Shown: positions 1 through 7,150 of the stretch, in pieces
Numbering within the stretch: position 1 is the first letter of the stretch
Layout: each line of letters opens with the position of its first letter
NCBI RefSeq assembly: GCF_900217905.1
Contig: NZ_OBMO01000007.1
Span: 1 to 64,000 of the forward strand
DNA: 64,000 bases
Direction of reading: 5' to 3'
Source: Alloalcanivorax xenomutans
Lineage (GTDB): Bacteria > Pseudomonadota > Gammaproteobacteria > Pseudomonadales > Alcanivoracaceae
The notes under the pieces: model-generated
What the model was told of the DNA's origin: nothing
The model's database searches: none
Seen by the model: the letters and a program-made list of their open reading frames with translations, nothing else
Position numbers and translations under genes: made by a program

Positions 1-333
1 CCACAGTCTGTACCCTAGGGTCAGAAGCTTGCCTGGTCCCTCCACCCCGACAAGTCTCTTCTTTCTAAGACTTGCCGGGTAACCATACAAGCTTGCCTGC
101 AAGCGAATAGTGGGGGTCCGGAAGCCTATTCGCTTGAAGGCAATCTCCCACAAATGCTGTTGCGGCCCGGAAGGCCTTCGTGCCCCGGTGGAAAGGTTTC
201 CGCGGCGAACCTTTCCCTTCGATGGTGACAGCGCGCGTCAGTGTGCTATTGTTGGCCTCTGTTATGTTTACGGCGTAAACAATAAAGCGCGAAGATAATT
301 CCTGACGATAAAATCCAACGAGAGGAACTGGCC
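1..333. other. Gene-free leader with one REP-like hairpin and an operator-like dyad
   Basis: No convincing gene is present. Positions 88-150 hold a degenerate member of the dispersed GCTTGCCTGCAAGCGAAT palindrome family, its two arms meeting around 110-122. Positions 265-281 hold the perfect dyad TGTTTAC-GGC-GTAAACA, about 50 bp upstream of the first gene. A 62-codon open frame in this stretch lies inside the repeat and is discounted. Confidence 0.6.
265..281. promoter_or_regulatory. Operator-like dyad upstream of SnoaL-like gene
   Basis: A perfect 7-3-7 inverted repeat, TGTTTAC-GGC-GTAAACA, sits 53 bp before the GTG start at 334. Such short symmetric sites are typical of TetR- or GntR-type regulators, but no regulator gene lies next to it in the window. 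Its role is inferred from symmetry and position only. Confidence 0.45.
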
Positions 334-723
334 GTGATAGAAAAAACCATCGCCGAATGGCATAAGCTGGTGGAAGCCCGGGATGCCGCCGGGCTGGATG
401 CGATTCTGGCCGACAACGTGGTATTCCATTCGCCGGTGGTGCATACCCCCCAGGAAGGCAAGGCGATCACCTCCCTGTACCTGACCGCCGCTCTGCGTAC
501 CCTGAATAATGAGCACTTCCGTTATGAACGGGAGATTCTTGACGGTAACAACGCGGTGCTGGAATTCACCACCAATCTGGAAGGGATCCACATCAATGGC
601 ATCGACATGATCCACTGCGATGATCAGGGCCGTATCGATGACTTCAAGGTGATGGTCCGCCCATTGAAGGCGGTGAACAAGATCCACCAGATGATGGCGG
701 CGATGCTGGAGAAGCTGAAATAG
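334..723 (+). CDS. SnoaL/NTF2-like small protein
   Basis: A 129-residue protein with the size and pattern of a single SnoaL/NTF2-like alpha-beta barrel: an N-terminal helix (IAEWHKLVEARDAAGLDAI), a DNVVFHSP strand, then beta strands ending in an FKVMVRPLKAV strand. Family members are pocket-forming enzymes or binding proteins; the substrate cannot be read here. The GTG start at 334 is chosen because AGAGGAA lies 7 bp upstream. It is monocistronic, convergent with the alcohol dehydrogenase gene across a hairpin, and has a symmetric operator-like site upstream. No signal peptide or membrane segment is visible, so it is probably cytoplasmic. Confidence 0.75.
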   Translation: MIEKTIAEWHKLVEARDAAGLDAILADNVVFHSPVVHTPQEGKAITSLYLTAALRTLNNEHFRYEREILDGNNAVLEFTTNLEGIHINGIDMIHCDDQGRIDDFKVMVRPLKAVNKIHQMMAAMLEKLK

Positions 724-733
724 GATAGAAGCG

Positions 734-759
734 TCTGACGCCGGAAGGCCGGCGTCAGA
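734..759. terminator. Hairpin between convergent genes
   Basis: A perfect 11-bp stem (TCTGACGCCGG / CCGGCGTCAGA) with an AAGG loop lies 11 bp after the stop of the SnoaL-like gene and 15 bp before the stop of the convergent dehydrogenase gene. There is no T tract on either side, so it may act as a bidirectional barrier rather than a classical intrinsic terminator. Confidence 0.55.
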
Positions 760-773
760 GCCTGATGCGGGGT

Positions 774-1901
774 TTAGTCGAACAGAATCACCTGGCGGAT
801 CGCTTCGCCATCGGCCAGACGGTCGAAGCCTTCATTGATGTCTTCCAGTTTCAACCGATGGGTGAGCAGCTTGTCCACCGGCAGACGGCCGGCCAGGTAT
901 AGGGCCACGTACTCGGGAATATCCAGGGCCGGCACATGGCCGCCCAAATAAGAGCCCAGCAGACTGCGCTCTTCCGCCACCAACTGCACCGGGCTCACCG
1001 CCATGCGAGTGCTGGGGTGCGGCAAGCCGGCGGTCACCGTTTTGCCGCCCTTGCCGGTGGCGGCGAAAGCGAACTCAAGCGCCGGGCCGACCCCGGCGAA
1101 CTCCGCGGCGATGTCCACACCGCCGCCGCTGATCGCCTTGACCTGTTCCACCGCGTCCTCGTCTCTGGAATTCACCACATGAGTGGCGCCCAGGGACTTG
1201 GCCATGTCCAGTTTGTCCTGGGCGATATCGGCGGCGATGATCTGACGGGCGCCGCCGGCCACCGCTCCCAGTACCGCTGACAACCCGACACCGCCGAGGC
1301 CCACCACCAGCACGGACTGGCCGGCGCGCAGACCGGCGGTGTGCACCACCGCACCGACCCCGGTGAGCACGGCGCAGCCGAAGACGGCGGCGATATCGAA
1401 CGGCAGGTCCTTATTGACCTTCACCGCGGAGCGCCGTGAGGTCACCGCGTACTCGGCGAAGCCGGATACGCCCAGGTGGTGATTCACGGTGTGCTCGTTC
1501 TGGTGCAGGCGCATGCCGCCGCCGAGCAGGGTGCCTTCGTTGTTGGCGGCGGCGCCCGGCGCGCACAGAGCGGCACGGCCATCGAGGCAATAATCGCAGG
1601 TGCCGCAGCTGGGAACGAAGGAGAACACCACATGATCGCCGACCTCCAGATCGGTGACGCCATCACCCACTTCCATCACTTCGCCGGCGGCTTCGTGACC
1701 CAGGGCCATGGGCAGAGGGCGCGGACGGTTGCCGTCGATCACTGACAGATCCGAGTGGCACAGGCCGGCGGCGCGTACCCGCACCAGAATCTCGCCGTGT
1801 CCGGGGGCATCCAGTTCCAGCTCTTCGATCTTCAGCGGCTGGGATGTTTTGTAGGGGCGCTGGGCGCCCATTTCGCGCAATACCGCGGCACGTGTTTTCA
1901 T
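774..1901 (-). CDS. Zinc-dependent alcohol dehydrogenase (MDR superfamily)
   Basis: A 375-residue medium-chain dehydrogenase/reductase expected to oxidise alcohols with NAD(P). Visible motifs in order are the catalytic-zinc segment GLCHSD near residue 45, the GHEAAGEV signature, the structural-zinc cluster CGTCDYCLDGRAALC, and the Rossmann motif GLGGVGLSAV followed by an acidic residue (IIAAD), which favours NAD. The start at 1901 is chosen because GGGGAGAG precedes it; an upstream in-frame ATG at 1967 would run into the permease gene. Its start is 10 bp from the permease stop, so the two are likely co-transcribed, permease first. Benzyl- or aryl-alcohol type activity is possible but not shown. 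Confidence 0.85.
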   Translation of the reverse strand: MKTRAAVLREMGAQRPYKTSQPLKIEELELDAPGHGEILVRVRAAGLCHSDLSVIDGNRPRPLPMALGHEAAGEVMEVGDGVTDLEVGDHVVFSFVPSCGTCDYCLDGRAALCAPGAAANNEGTLLGGGMRLHQNEHTVNHHLGVSGFAEYAVTSRRSAVKVNKDLPFDIAAVFGCAVLTGVGAVVHTAGLRAGQSVLVVGLGGVGLSAVLGAVAGGARQIIAADIAQDKLDMAKSLGATHVVNSRDEDAVEQVKAISGGGVDIAAEFAGVGPALEFAFAATGKGGKTVTAGLPHPSTRMAVSPVQLVAEERSLLGSYLGGHVPALDIPEYVALYLAGRLPVDKLLTHRLKLEDINEGFDRLADGEAIRQVILFD

Positions 1902-1911
1902 CGCTCTCCCC

Positions 1912-3294
1912 TTACTCTTCCGGAGCCTTTTGCTCCAGATCCTTCGTGAAGGTCTGATCGTTTTCACCAGTAAAGAACTGGCGGCCGTAAATCAAAACAC
2001 ACAGGGCCACGCCAACGGCGAAGGCCCAGGTGGCACCCTGGGTGGCAAGGACCGCGGCGGTAACGCCGGCGATACCCAGATCCCGCTGACTGCGGGCCTC
2101 CAGAATGCCAATGCGCACGCTGACATAACCCTGGATCAGCAGGGTCAGCGCCAGCGCCACGCCAAGAATCGGTTCCACCAGGCTGACGATGGGCATCAGC
2201 AGCAGGCCGGTGTTGGTGCCCCAGCGGAACGAGCCGGCGCCACCGAAAATAGAGTCCATGGCCTTGCGGCCTTCCTTGAAACGCTCGGTAATGACCACGT
2301 GCATGGCCGCCCACAGCGGGCCGCACATGGCCACATCAGGGCCGATGATGCTCATGGTGGCATTGCGGCCGCCAAAAATCATATGCGCCCGGTTGGGGTC
2401 GTAGTCGATCTTCTCGTCCTTGCGGGCTTCGTCCGCCTCGGTGAGCAGCGCCTTGCCCTGCAGCACATCGCCGAACAGCACGATATAAGCCGCCAGCATG
2501 GTCGGGATCGCCTGCAGGAACATACCCGCCGAGGGCAGTCCCAGGCCGAACACGGTGTACTCATTCCAGAGCGTGGCGAAGTCCGGTTTGGTGAAGCCCC
2601 ATTCGATGGTTGGCCAGGGCGCTTCACCAAAGATCGGCGCCACCACGATGGCCAGAGCGATGATCGGAAAAATGCCCAGTTTCCCGAGTGTGGCCCAGAA
2701 CGCATTGCGTTTCTTCAGGACATTGAAGTGGCGGGAAAAGATCAGATAGAAGGCGATACCGATGGCAATGGAGATGGTCCAGGGGAAGCTTTCAAAGCGG
2801 CCGCCGACCTTGAACACGGTGATCACCGCGGCGATGCCGGCACCCATGATGATGCCGGCCTTGATGGCCGGCGGCACCACATTGACCACCTTGCGGGACA
2901 GGCCGGTGAGGCCCAGGAAAATACAAAATCCTCCCAGTAACAGCTGGAAGGCGATCAGCGCGTGCACACGCTCCGGGCCTTCCGGGAAGCCGCCGCAATA
3001 GGCCATCAGCAATGGGATCGCCGGAGTGATCCAGCCCGGCACCACCGGGTCGCCCAGCAGGTGGTGAGTCAGATACAGAATGCCGTTGAGCAGTACCACG
3101 GCGAGGGCCGCCTCGAAGGGCATGCCGAGCAGCTCGGTCATCAGCGGAATGGCCGCCAGATCCACCGCGCACATCAACAGCCCTTGCAGATAATCGGGCC
3201 ACTCAAAACGATAGTGGATAAAAGGCAGACGCAGTTTAAACGGGCCGAGAGGCCAATAGAGAGTTTCGCCGTCCGGGCGTCGGTAGTCACGCAT
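1912..3294 (-). CDS. Polytopic inner-membrane permease (NCS2/SulP-like)
   Basis: A 460-residue, strongly hydrophobic protein with about 11-13 predicted transmembrane stretches, for example AAIPLMTELLGMPFEAALAV near residue 50 and IMGAGIAAVITVF near 150. The short cytoplasmic N terminus, proline- and glycine-rich half-helices and overall length resemble the UraA/SulP fold of xanthine-uracil or anion permeases. I do not recognise a substrate signature. It lies directly upstream of the alcohol dehydrogenase (10 bp gap), suggesting it imports a compound the dehydrogenase handles, or that the pair share regulation. Its own start is preceded by a palindrome-rich 122-bp gap. Confidence 0.6.
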   Translation of the reverse strand: MRDYRRPDGETLYWPLGPFKLRLPFIHYRFEWPDYLQGLLMCAVDLAAIPLMTELLGMPFEAALAVVLLNGILYLTHHLLGDPVVPGWITPAIPLLMAYCGGFPEGPERVHALIAFQLLLGGFCIFLGLTGLSRKVVNVVPPAIKAGIIMGAGIAAVITVFKVGGRFESFPWTISIAIGIAFYLIFSRHFNVLKKRNAFWATLGKLGIFPIIALAIVVAPIFGEAPWPTIEWGFTKPDFATLWNEYTVFGLGLPSAGMFLQAIPTMLAAYIVLFGDVLQGKALLTEADEARKDEKIDYDPNRAHMIFGGRNATMSIIGPDVAMCGPLWAAMHVVITERFKEGRKAMDSIFGGAGSFRWGTNTGLLLMPIVSLVEPILGVALALTLLIQGYVSVRIGILEARSQRDLGIAGVTAAVLATQGATWAFAVGVALCVLIYGRQFFTGENDQTFTKDLEQKAPEE

Positions 3295-3337
3295 AGTGAG
3301 GGCCGTACCTACTGGAGGGAATGACAGGGGTCAGTTT

Positions 3338-3397
3338 AGGGCCTGTTCACCCTATTTGCATCCCGCCTGCCGGATGCAAATAGGGTGAACAGGCCCT
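3338..3397. repeat. Perfect 26-bp inverted repeat (AGGGCCTGTTCAC family)
   Basis: Arms at 3338-3363 and 3372-3397 are perfectly complementary over 26 bp with an 8-nt loop. The arm reads AGGGCCTGTTCACCCTAT and continues to GCATCC. A related single arm (TAGTGTGAACAGGCCCTA) occurs at 36982-36999. It lies between two leftward genes, in the position of a terminator for the TSUP gene, but has no T tract. Confidence 0.85.
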
Positions 3398-3416
3398 GGA
3401 GCGCAGCCCTCCCGGG

Positions 3417-4184
3417 TCAAGCGCCGCCGCCCAGTGTGGTCGCCAGATAGCGAGCCAGCATGGCGACGCAGACCACCACGATCAAAGGCCGGATCAGCCG
3501 GGCGCCGCCGCCGATCACCGCGTGAGCACCGAGGCGCGCGCCCAGCAACTGGCCGGCCACCATCACCGCGCCGGTGGCCCAGAGTACCTTGCCGCCGGCG
3601 ATGAACAACGCGAGCGAGGCGATATTGCTGGCGAAGTTGAGCGCCTTGGCGCGGGCGGTGGCGGTAATCAGGTCGCGGCCGCGCAATGCCACTTCCACCA
3701 GGGCGAAAAAGGAACCGGTGCCGGGGCCGAAGAAACCGTCATAAAAGCCGATGCCCGGCACCAGGGTGCGCTCATAGATCTTGTCGCTGACCCGGGGCGC
3801 CCGTTCCACCTGGCCGGCGCCCTTTGAGAACAAAAAATAGAGGGCGATGATCACCAACACCACCGGCACCAGAATCTCCAGAATGTCGGTGTGCATGACT
3901 TGCACCAGGACAGTGCCGAGGGCGCTGCCAATCAGAGAGGCGAGGAAGGCCCGGCGCACCTCGGCAATGCGGAAGCGTCGCCGGCGCCACAACGTGAACG
4001 CGGCCATGCCGGAGCCGAAAGTGCCCTGCAGCTTATTGGTGGCCAGTGCCTGCACGGGCGACAGGCCGGCCAGCATCAAGGCGGGCAATGTCAGCAAGCC
4101 GCCGCCGCCGGCCAGGGTGTCGATGAAACCGGCGAGCAGCGACACCGCCGCCAATATCAGCAATATGGAGAGGTCTAATTCCAC
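3417..4184 (-). CDS. TSUP-family permease (TauE/SafE type)
   Basis: A 255-residue membrane protein of the sulfite exporter TauE/SafE (TSUP) family, which moves small sulfur-containing or organic anions across the inner membrane. The signature FIDTLAGGGGLLTLPALMLAGL at residues 21-42 and the following ATNKLQGTFG segment are diagnostic, and about seven to eight hydrophobic helices follow. The GTG start at 4184 is supported by AGGAAGGGA upstream. It stands alone, leftward, and divergent from a lipoprotein gene. A second, only distantly similar TSUP gene lies at 37099-37896. The substrate is unknown. Confidence 0.85.
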   Translation of the reverse strand: MELDLSILLILAAVSLLAGFIDTLAGGGGLLTLPALMLAGLSPVQALATNKLQGTFGSGMAAFTLWRRRRFRIAEVRRAFLASLIGSALGTVLVQVMHTDILEILVPVVLVIIALYFLFSKGAGQVERAPRVSDKIYERTLVPGIGFYDGFFGPGTGSFFALVEVALRGRDLITATARAKALNFASNIASLALFIAGGKVLWATGAVMVAGQLLGARLGAHAVIGGGARLIRPLIVVVCVAMLARYLATTLGGGA

Positions 4185-4343
4185 GATGTCCCTTCCTGGC
4201 GAGGGCCTACTTTACCCCGGTCGATGGGGGGCTGGCGATGGCCGTCACTATGTTGCAGCATGATCTGCGTTACCATCGCGGAAAGGGACAGGATGGTGCG
4301 GCGTCGCCGGGGCCTCCGGCGTGGACGATTGAGGGCGTTATTG

Positions 4344-5711
4344 ATGGTGGTGTCGGGACAAGGAAGGCTGGAGGGCTGGCTCACGGCGCTGCTGGCGTTG
4401 TGGTCACTGACGCTGAGCGGATGCCAGCTGTTACCGCGGGAGCCGCTGCCCGAACCGGGCGTTGCCGGCGATGCCGGGCGGGATCAGCCTGGTACCCTGC
4501 ATTTCCAGATTTCGCCCGGGCATACCGGATCCTATTACGGCTGGCAGGTGGAAGTGGCCGCCGCCGAGCATAACAAGGGCTTCATCTCATTCACCTCGCG
4601 GCCAATGGAGGCGGGTGAGCGCCTGGACGCGCAGCTTTGGGCGGATCGATATCAGGTGCGGGTGTTGCATTTGGGGCGGGTGCGGTTTCAGGAATGGGTG
4701 CCGGTGTCCGCTGGTGGCGATACGCTGATCTCGGTGAAACTGAGCTTTCTGCGGAGTACCGTTACCCCCCATGTGGGCGCGGAAGCTCGCGGTCGCCTGT
4801 ATGGCAAGCCTTCCCGGATACGCGACCTTTCCAGCAACTATCAGCCGTTTACCGTGCATGCCGGTGACGGTCTGCGGGTGATTTTTGATGGGCCCCAATA
4901 CCGTGGCGAACTGGCTGGCCCGGGGCGGCTCGAGTTCATCCAGAATGGCGCCACGCTGGCCACCATGGAGCAGGCGCGCATCGCCGCCAACGAGATCATC
5001 GGTGAGTTGCGTTTCAAGGACGAGCGTAAAGTGGATCAGGCGCTGAACGGCGCCTTCTCGTTTCCCGATGGTACCGTGTCCGAATGGTCCGACGGCCGCC
5101 GCTTCGAAGGGGCTTACCGGGGGCTGCAGCCGGATCAGGGCAAATTGCAATTGCCCGACGGCGATCTCTGGTACGGCTCGGTGGAGTTGTTGATGCCGAG
5201 GGGGCCGGGTGTGCTCAAGCGTCGCGATGGCAGCTGGCTGGAATTACCGGCGGGCAGTGATTTGCTTACCCTTACCGGAACCGTGCCTTGTGGACGGAGT
5301 AGTGGTGGCAGCCGCCAATGCCATTACCTGGATGGCCAGCGCCTGTCCTCGGAAGCGGATTTGAAACGGCGCCTGGCCAGCCGCCAGACCTCCTCCTCCG
5401 GCCCCGCCGCCGGGTGCCAACTGGCCCAGGGCCATTTCAGCCGTGGCCTCGGCCGCAGCCGGTTGTTGCTGGGACCCGGTGGCGAAGGGGAGTTTGAGCA
5501 GTACTCCGGCAGCCGCCGGTTCCGTTTTTATTCCGCGTTCGAGTACCAGGCGCAGCCCGAGCGGTTGGATGTGAAGTACGGGGAGGGCAGTTACATTCAC
5601 GTGGAGAGCGGACAGGTCCTGCATCGTACCGGTATCAGTGAGGTGGCTTTGCCGTGCCGTTTCGACGGCCACACCCTGTGGCTGGAAGGAAAGCCCTACC
5701 AGCGTGATTGA
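4344..5711 (+). CDS. Predicted lipoprotein with MORN-like C-terminal half
   Basis: About 455 residues starting with a lipoprotein signal: hydrophobic stretch LTALLALWSLTLSGC, with the lipobox cysteine at residue 27. The start at 4344 is preferred because GAGGG lies 8 bp upstream; an in-frame ATG at 4293 would add 17 basic residues. The first part looks beta-rich (a carboxypeptidase-regulatory or PEGA-like fold would fit). Around residues 240-320 there are glycine-aromatic repeats (DGRRFEGAYRG, DGDLWYGSV, RRDGSWLEL) reminiscent of MORN units. I do not recognise a named family and assign no function. It is rightward, with a 17-bp-arm hairpin separating it from the metalloprotease gene. Confidence 0.65.
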   Translation: MVVSGQGRLEGWLTALLALWSLTLSGCQLLPREPLPEPGVAGDAGRDQPGTLHFQISPGHTGSYYGWQVEVAAAEHNKGFISFTSRPMEAGERLDAQLWADRYQVRVLHLGRVRFQEWVPVSAGGDTLISVKLSFLRSTVTPHVGAEARGRLYGKPSRIRDLSSNYQPFTVHAGDGLRVIFDGPQYRGELAGPGRLEFIQNGATLATMEQARIAANEIIGELRFKDERKVDQALNGAFSFPDGTVSEWSDGRRFEGAYRGLQPDQGKLQLPDGDLWYGSVELLMPRGPGVLKRRDGSWLELPAGSDLLTLTGTVPCGRSSGGSRQCHYLDGQRLSSEADLKRRLASRQTSSSGPAAGCQLAQGHFSRGLGRSRLLLGPGGEGEFEQYSGSRRFRFYSAFEYQAQPERLDVKYGEGSYIHVESGQVLHRTGISEVALPCRFDGHTLWLEGKPYQRD

Positions 5712-5735
5712 AGCGTAAGCGCGAATGGGACGTCC

Positions 5736-5783
5736 CTGAATAAGTATGACGATGTTCCAGCAGACGTCGTCATACTTATTCAG
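5736..5783. repeat. 17-bp inverted repeat between lipoprotein and metalloprotease genes
   Basis: Arms CTGAATAAGTATGACGA (5736-5752) and its exact complement (5767-5783) flank a 14-nt loop. The element is AT-richer than its surroundings. It begins 24 bp after the lipoprotein stop and ends 19 bp before the metalloprotease start, so it could attenuate read-through or bind a regulator. Confidence 0.75.
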
Positions 5784-5802
5784 AGACCAGGTGGGTGCCA
5801 TC

Positions 5803-6693
5803 ATGCGTTGGCGAGGAAGACGGCAAAGCAGCAATGTGGAGGATCGCCGGGGCCAGCCGCTCAGCGCCGGCAGTGGCGGTGGCGGCGCGGCTCTGTTAGT
5901 GCTCCGGGTAGTGCCCTGGTTGTTGCGCAGCAAGACCGGCCGGGTGCTGCTTCTGGTGGGCGCGGTGGGGTATGTCGGAGCCCGTTTGCTGGGAATTGAC
6001 GTGCTGTCGATGGGGCAGGGAAGCATGACGGCGGAGCGCGGGCAGCCATTGTCCGCCGAGCAGCAGGAACTGGCGGAATTCTCCGCCGTGGTGCTGGCGG
6101 AAACGGAAGACACCTGGCGACGTATCTTCGCCGGTATGGGGAAACAATACCGCGAACCGACTCTGGTGTTGTTCAGTAATGGGGTGCGATCCGCCTGCGG
6201 CACCGCCAGTTCCGCGGTCGGCCCTTTCTATTGCCCCGGCGACCAGAAGCTTTATCTGGATCTGACCTTCTTTAACGAGCTGCGCCGGCGCCATGGCGCG
6301 CCCGGCGATTTCGCCCAGGCCTATGTGATCGCCCACGAGGTGGGCCATCATGTGCAGACCCTGCTGGGCATCAGCCAGCGGGTGCGCCAGGCCCAGTCCG
6401 GCCTTTCCCAAGCCGACGCCAATGCCCTGTCGGTGCGGCAGGAATTACAGGCGGATTGCTTTGCCGGGGTATGGGGACATGATGCCGGGCAAAAGCAGCT
6501 GTTGGAGGAAGGGGACCTGGAAGAAGCCCTGACCGCCGCCAACGCCATCGGTGACGATACGTTGCAGAAGCAGGCGGGGCGCGCCGCGGTGCCGGACAGC
6601 TTCACCCATGGCAGCTCGGCCCAGCGGATAAAATGGTTCCGGCGCGGATTTGATAGCGGTGATATCAGCGCCTGCGATACGTTCGCGGGTTGA
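5803..6693 (+). CDS. YpfJ-family neutral zinc metallopeptidase
   Basis: A 296-residue protein of the YpfJ (putative neutral zinc metallopeptidase) family. It begins MRWRGRRQSSNVEDRRG, as family members do, which fixes the start at 5803 rather than the upstream ATG at 5746 inside the hairpin. A glycine-rich linker and one N-terminal membrane segment (VLRVVPWLLRSKTGRVLLLV) are followed by the CGTASSAVGPFYCPGDQKLY signature and the zinc site HEVGHH near residue 183. The active domain is likely periplasmic. It is preceded by the lipoprotein gene and followed by a long repeat-filled gap. The physiological substrate is unknown in this family. Confidence 0.85.
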   Translation: MRWRGRRQSSNVEDRRGQPLSAGSGGGGAALLVLRVVPWLLRSKTGRVLLLVGAVGYVGARLLGIDVLSMGQGSMTAERGQPLSAEQQELAEFSAVVLAETEDTWRRIFAGMGKQYREPTLVLFSNGVRSACGTASSAVGPFYCPGDQKLYLDLTFFNELRRRHGAPGDFAQAYVIAHEVGHHVQTLLGISQRVRQAQSGLSQADANALSVRQELQADCFAGVWGHDAGQKQLLEEGDLEEALTAANAIGDDTLQKQAGRAAVPDSFTHGSSAQRIKWFRRGFDSGDISACDTFAG

Positions 6694-6746
6694 GACAAAA
6701 GGGTTCATTGCGGAATGACGGGAATGAGTGTCTCCATCGGGGGCAC

Positions 6747-6850
6747 GGGTCTGCACGGAGGCCTTCCGGGATCGCCGTGAATACGTCCCTGTAGGCTCCC
6801 GGTTTGACGTCCCTGTCAAACAGGGTCCCGGAAGGCCTCCGTGCAGACCC
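6747..6850. repeat. 25-bp-arm inverted repeat, GGGTCTGCACGGAGG family
   Basis: Left arm 6747-6771 and right arm 6826-6850 are exact complements over 25 bp, enclosing a 54-nt loop that carries two copies of ACGTCCCTGT. The long structured loop differs from the REP-like family seen elsewhere in the window. Confidence 0.8.
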
Positions 6851-6983
6851 GCTTCGAGTGAACCGCCGTGTTCCGGGCTCCAACAACGACGAACCTTTCT
6901 GGAAAGGGAGGAGAATGCCCTCCATCCCGGCGTGGTGGTTTCGTCGCGGTCGAAAGGACACCCTCACTTGCCGATCGCCTCGA

Positions 6984-7054
6984 AGCGGAGCCGCGTTACG
7001 CCTTTGCGGGACCCTGCTTTACGGGGTTCCGCAAAGGCGTAACGCGGCTCCGCT
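6984..7054. repeat. 26-bp-arm inverted repeat, CGTTACGCC family
   Basis: Arms 6984-7009 and 7029-7054 pair perfectly over 26 bp. The stem can extend five more pairs (one G-T) toward a small loop at 7015-7023. It sits about 50 bp from the T-tract terminator of the RND operon. Confidence 0.8.
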
Positions 7055-7101
7055 GTCCCTGATGGAGGGCAATTCCTGTTCCCGCCAAACCGCGATGAAC
7101 C

Positions 7102-7128
7102 AAAAAAAGGGGGGGCTTGCGCCCCCCA
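7102..7128 (-). terminator. Rho-independent terminator of the RND efflux operon
   Basis: Read on the minus strand, a GC stem (GGGGGGC / GCCCCCC) with a short CAAG-type loop is followed immediately by seven T residues. It lies 22 bp after the stop of the RND permease gene, the expected position for an intrinsic terminator. Confidence 0.9.
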
Positions 7129-7150
7129 TGTGGACTACCCTTTGCCTGGA

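Larger units (their letters stand above)
6694..7150. other. Gene-free palindrome cluster
   Basis: Between convergent genes I see no coding sequence, only two large palindromes (6747-6850 and 6984-7054), the phrase ACGTCCCTGT repeated at 6783-6792 and 6808-6817, and the terminator of the RND operon. The tail GGCTCCGCTGTCCCTGATGG (7046-7065) recurs near 57103 with one change, so these are members of a dispersed repeat family. Confidence 0.7.

Noticed and set aside
5746-5802. Upstream ATG of the YpfJ-type protease
   Set aside because: It lies inside the 17-bp inverted repeat, and family members begin at MRWRGRR, which corresponds to 5803.
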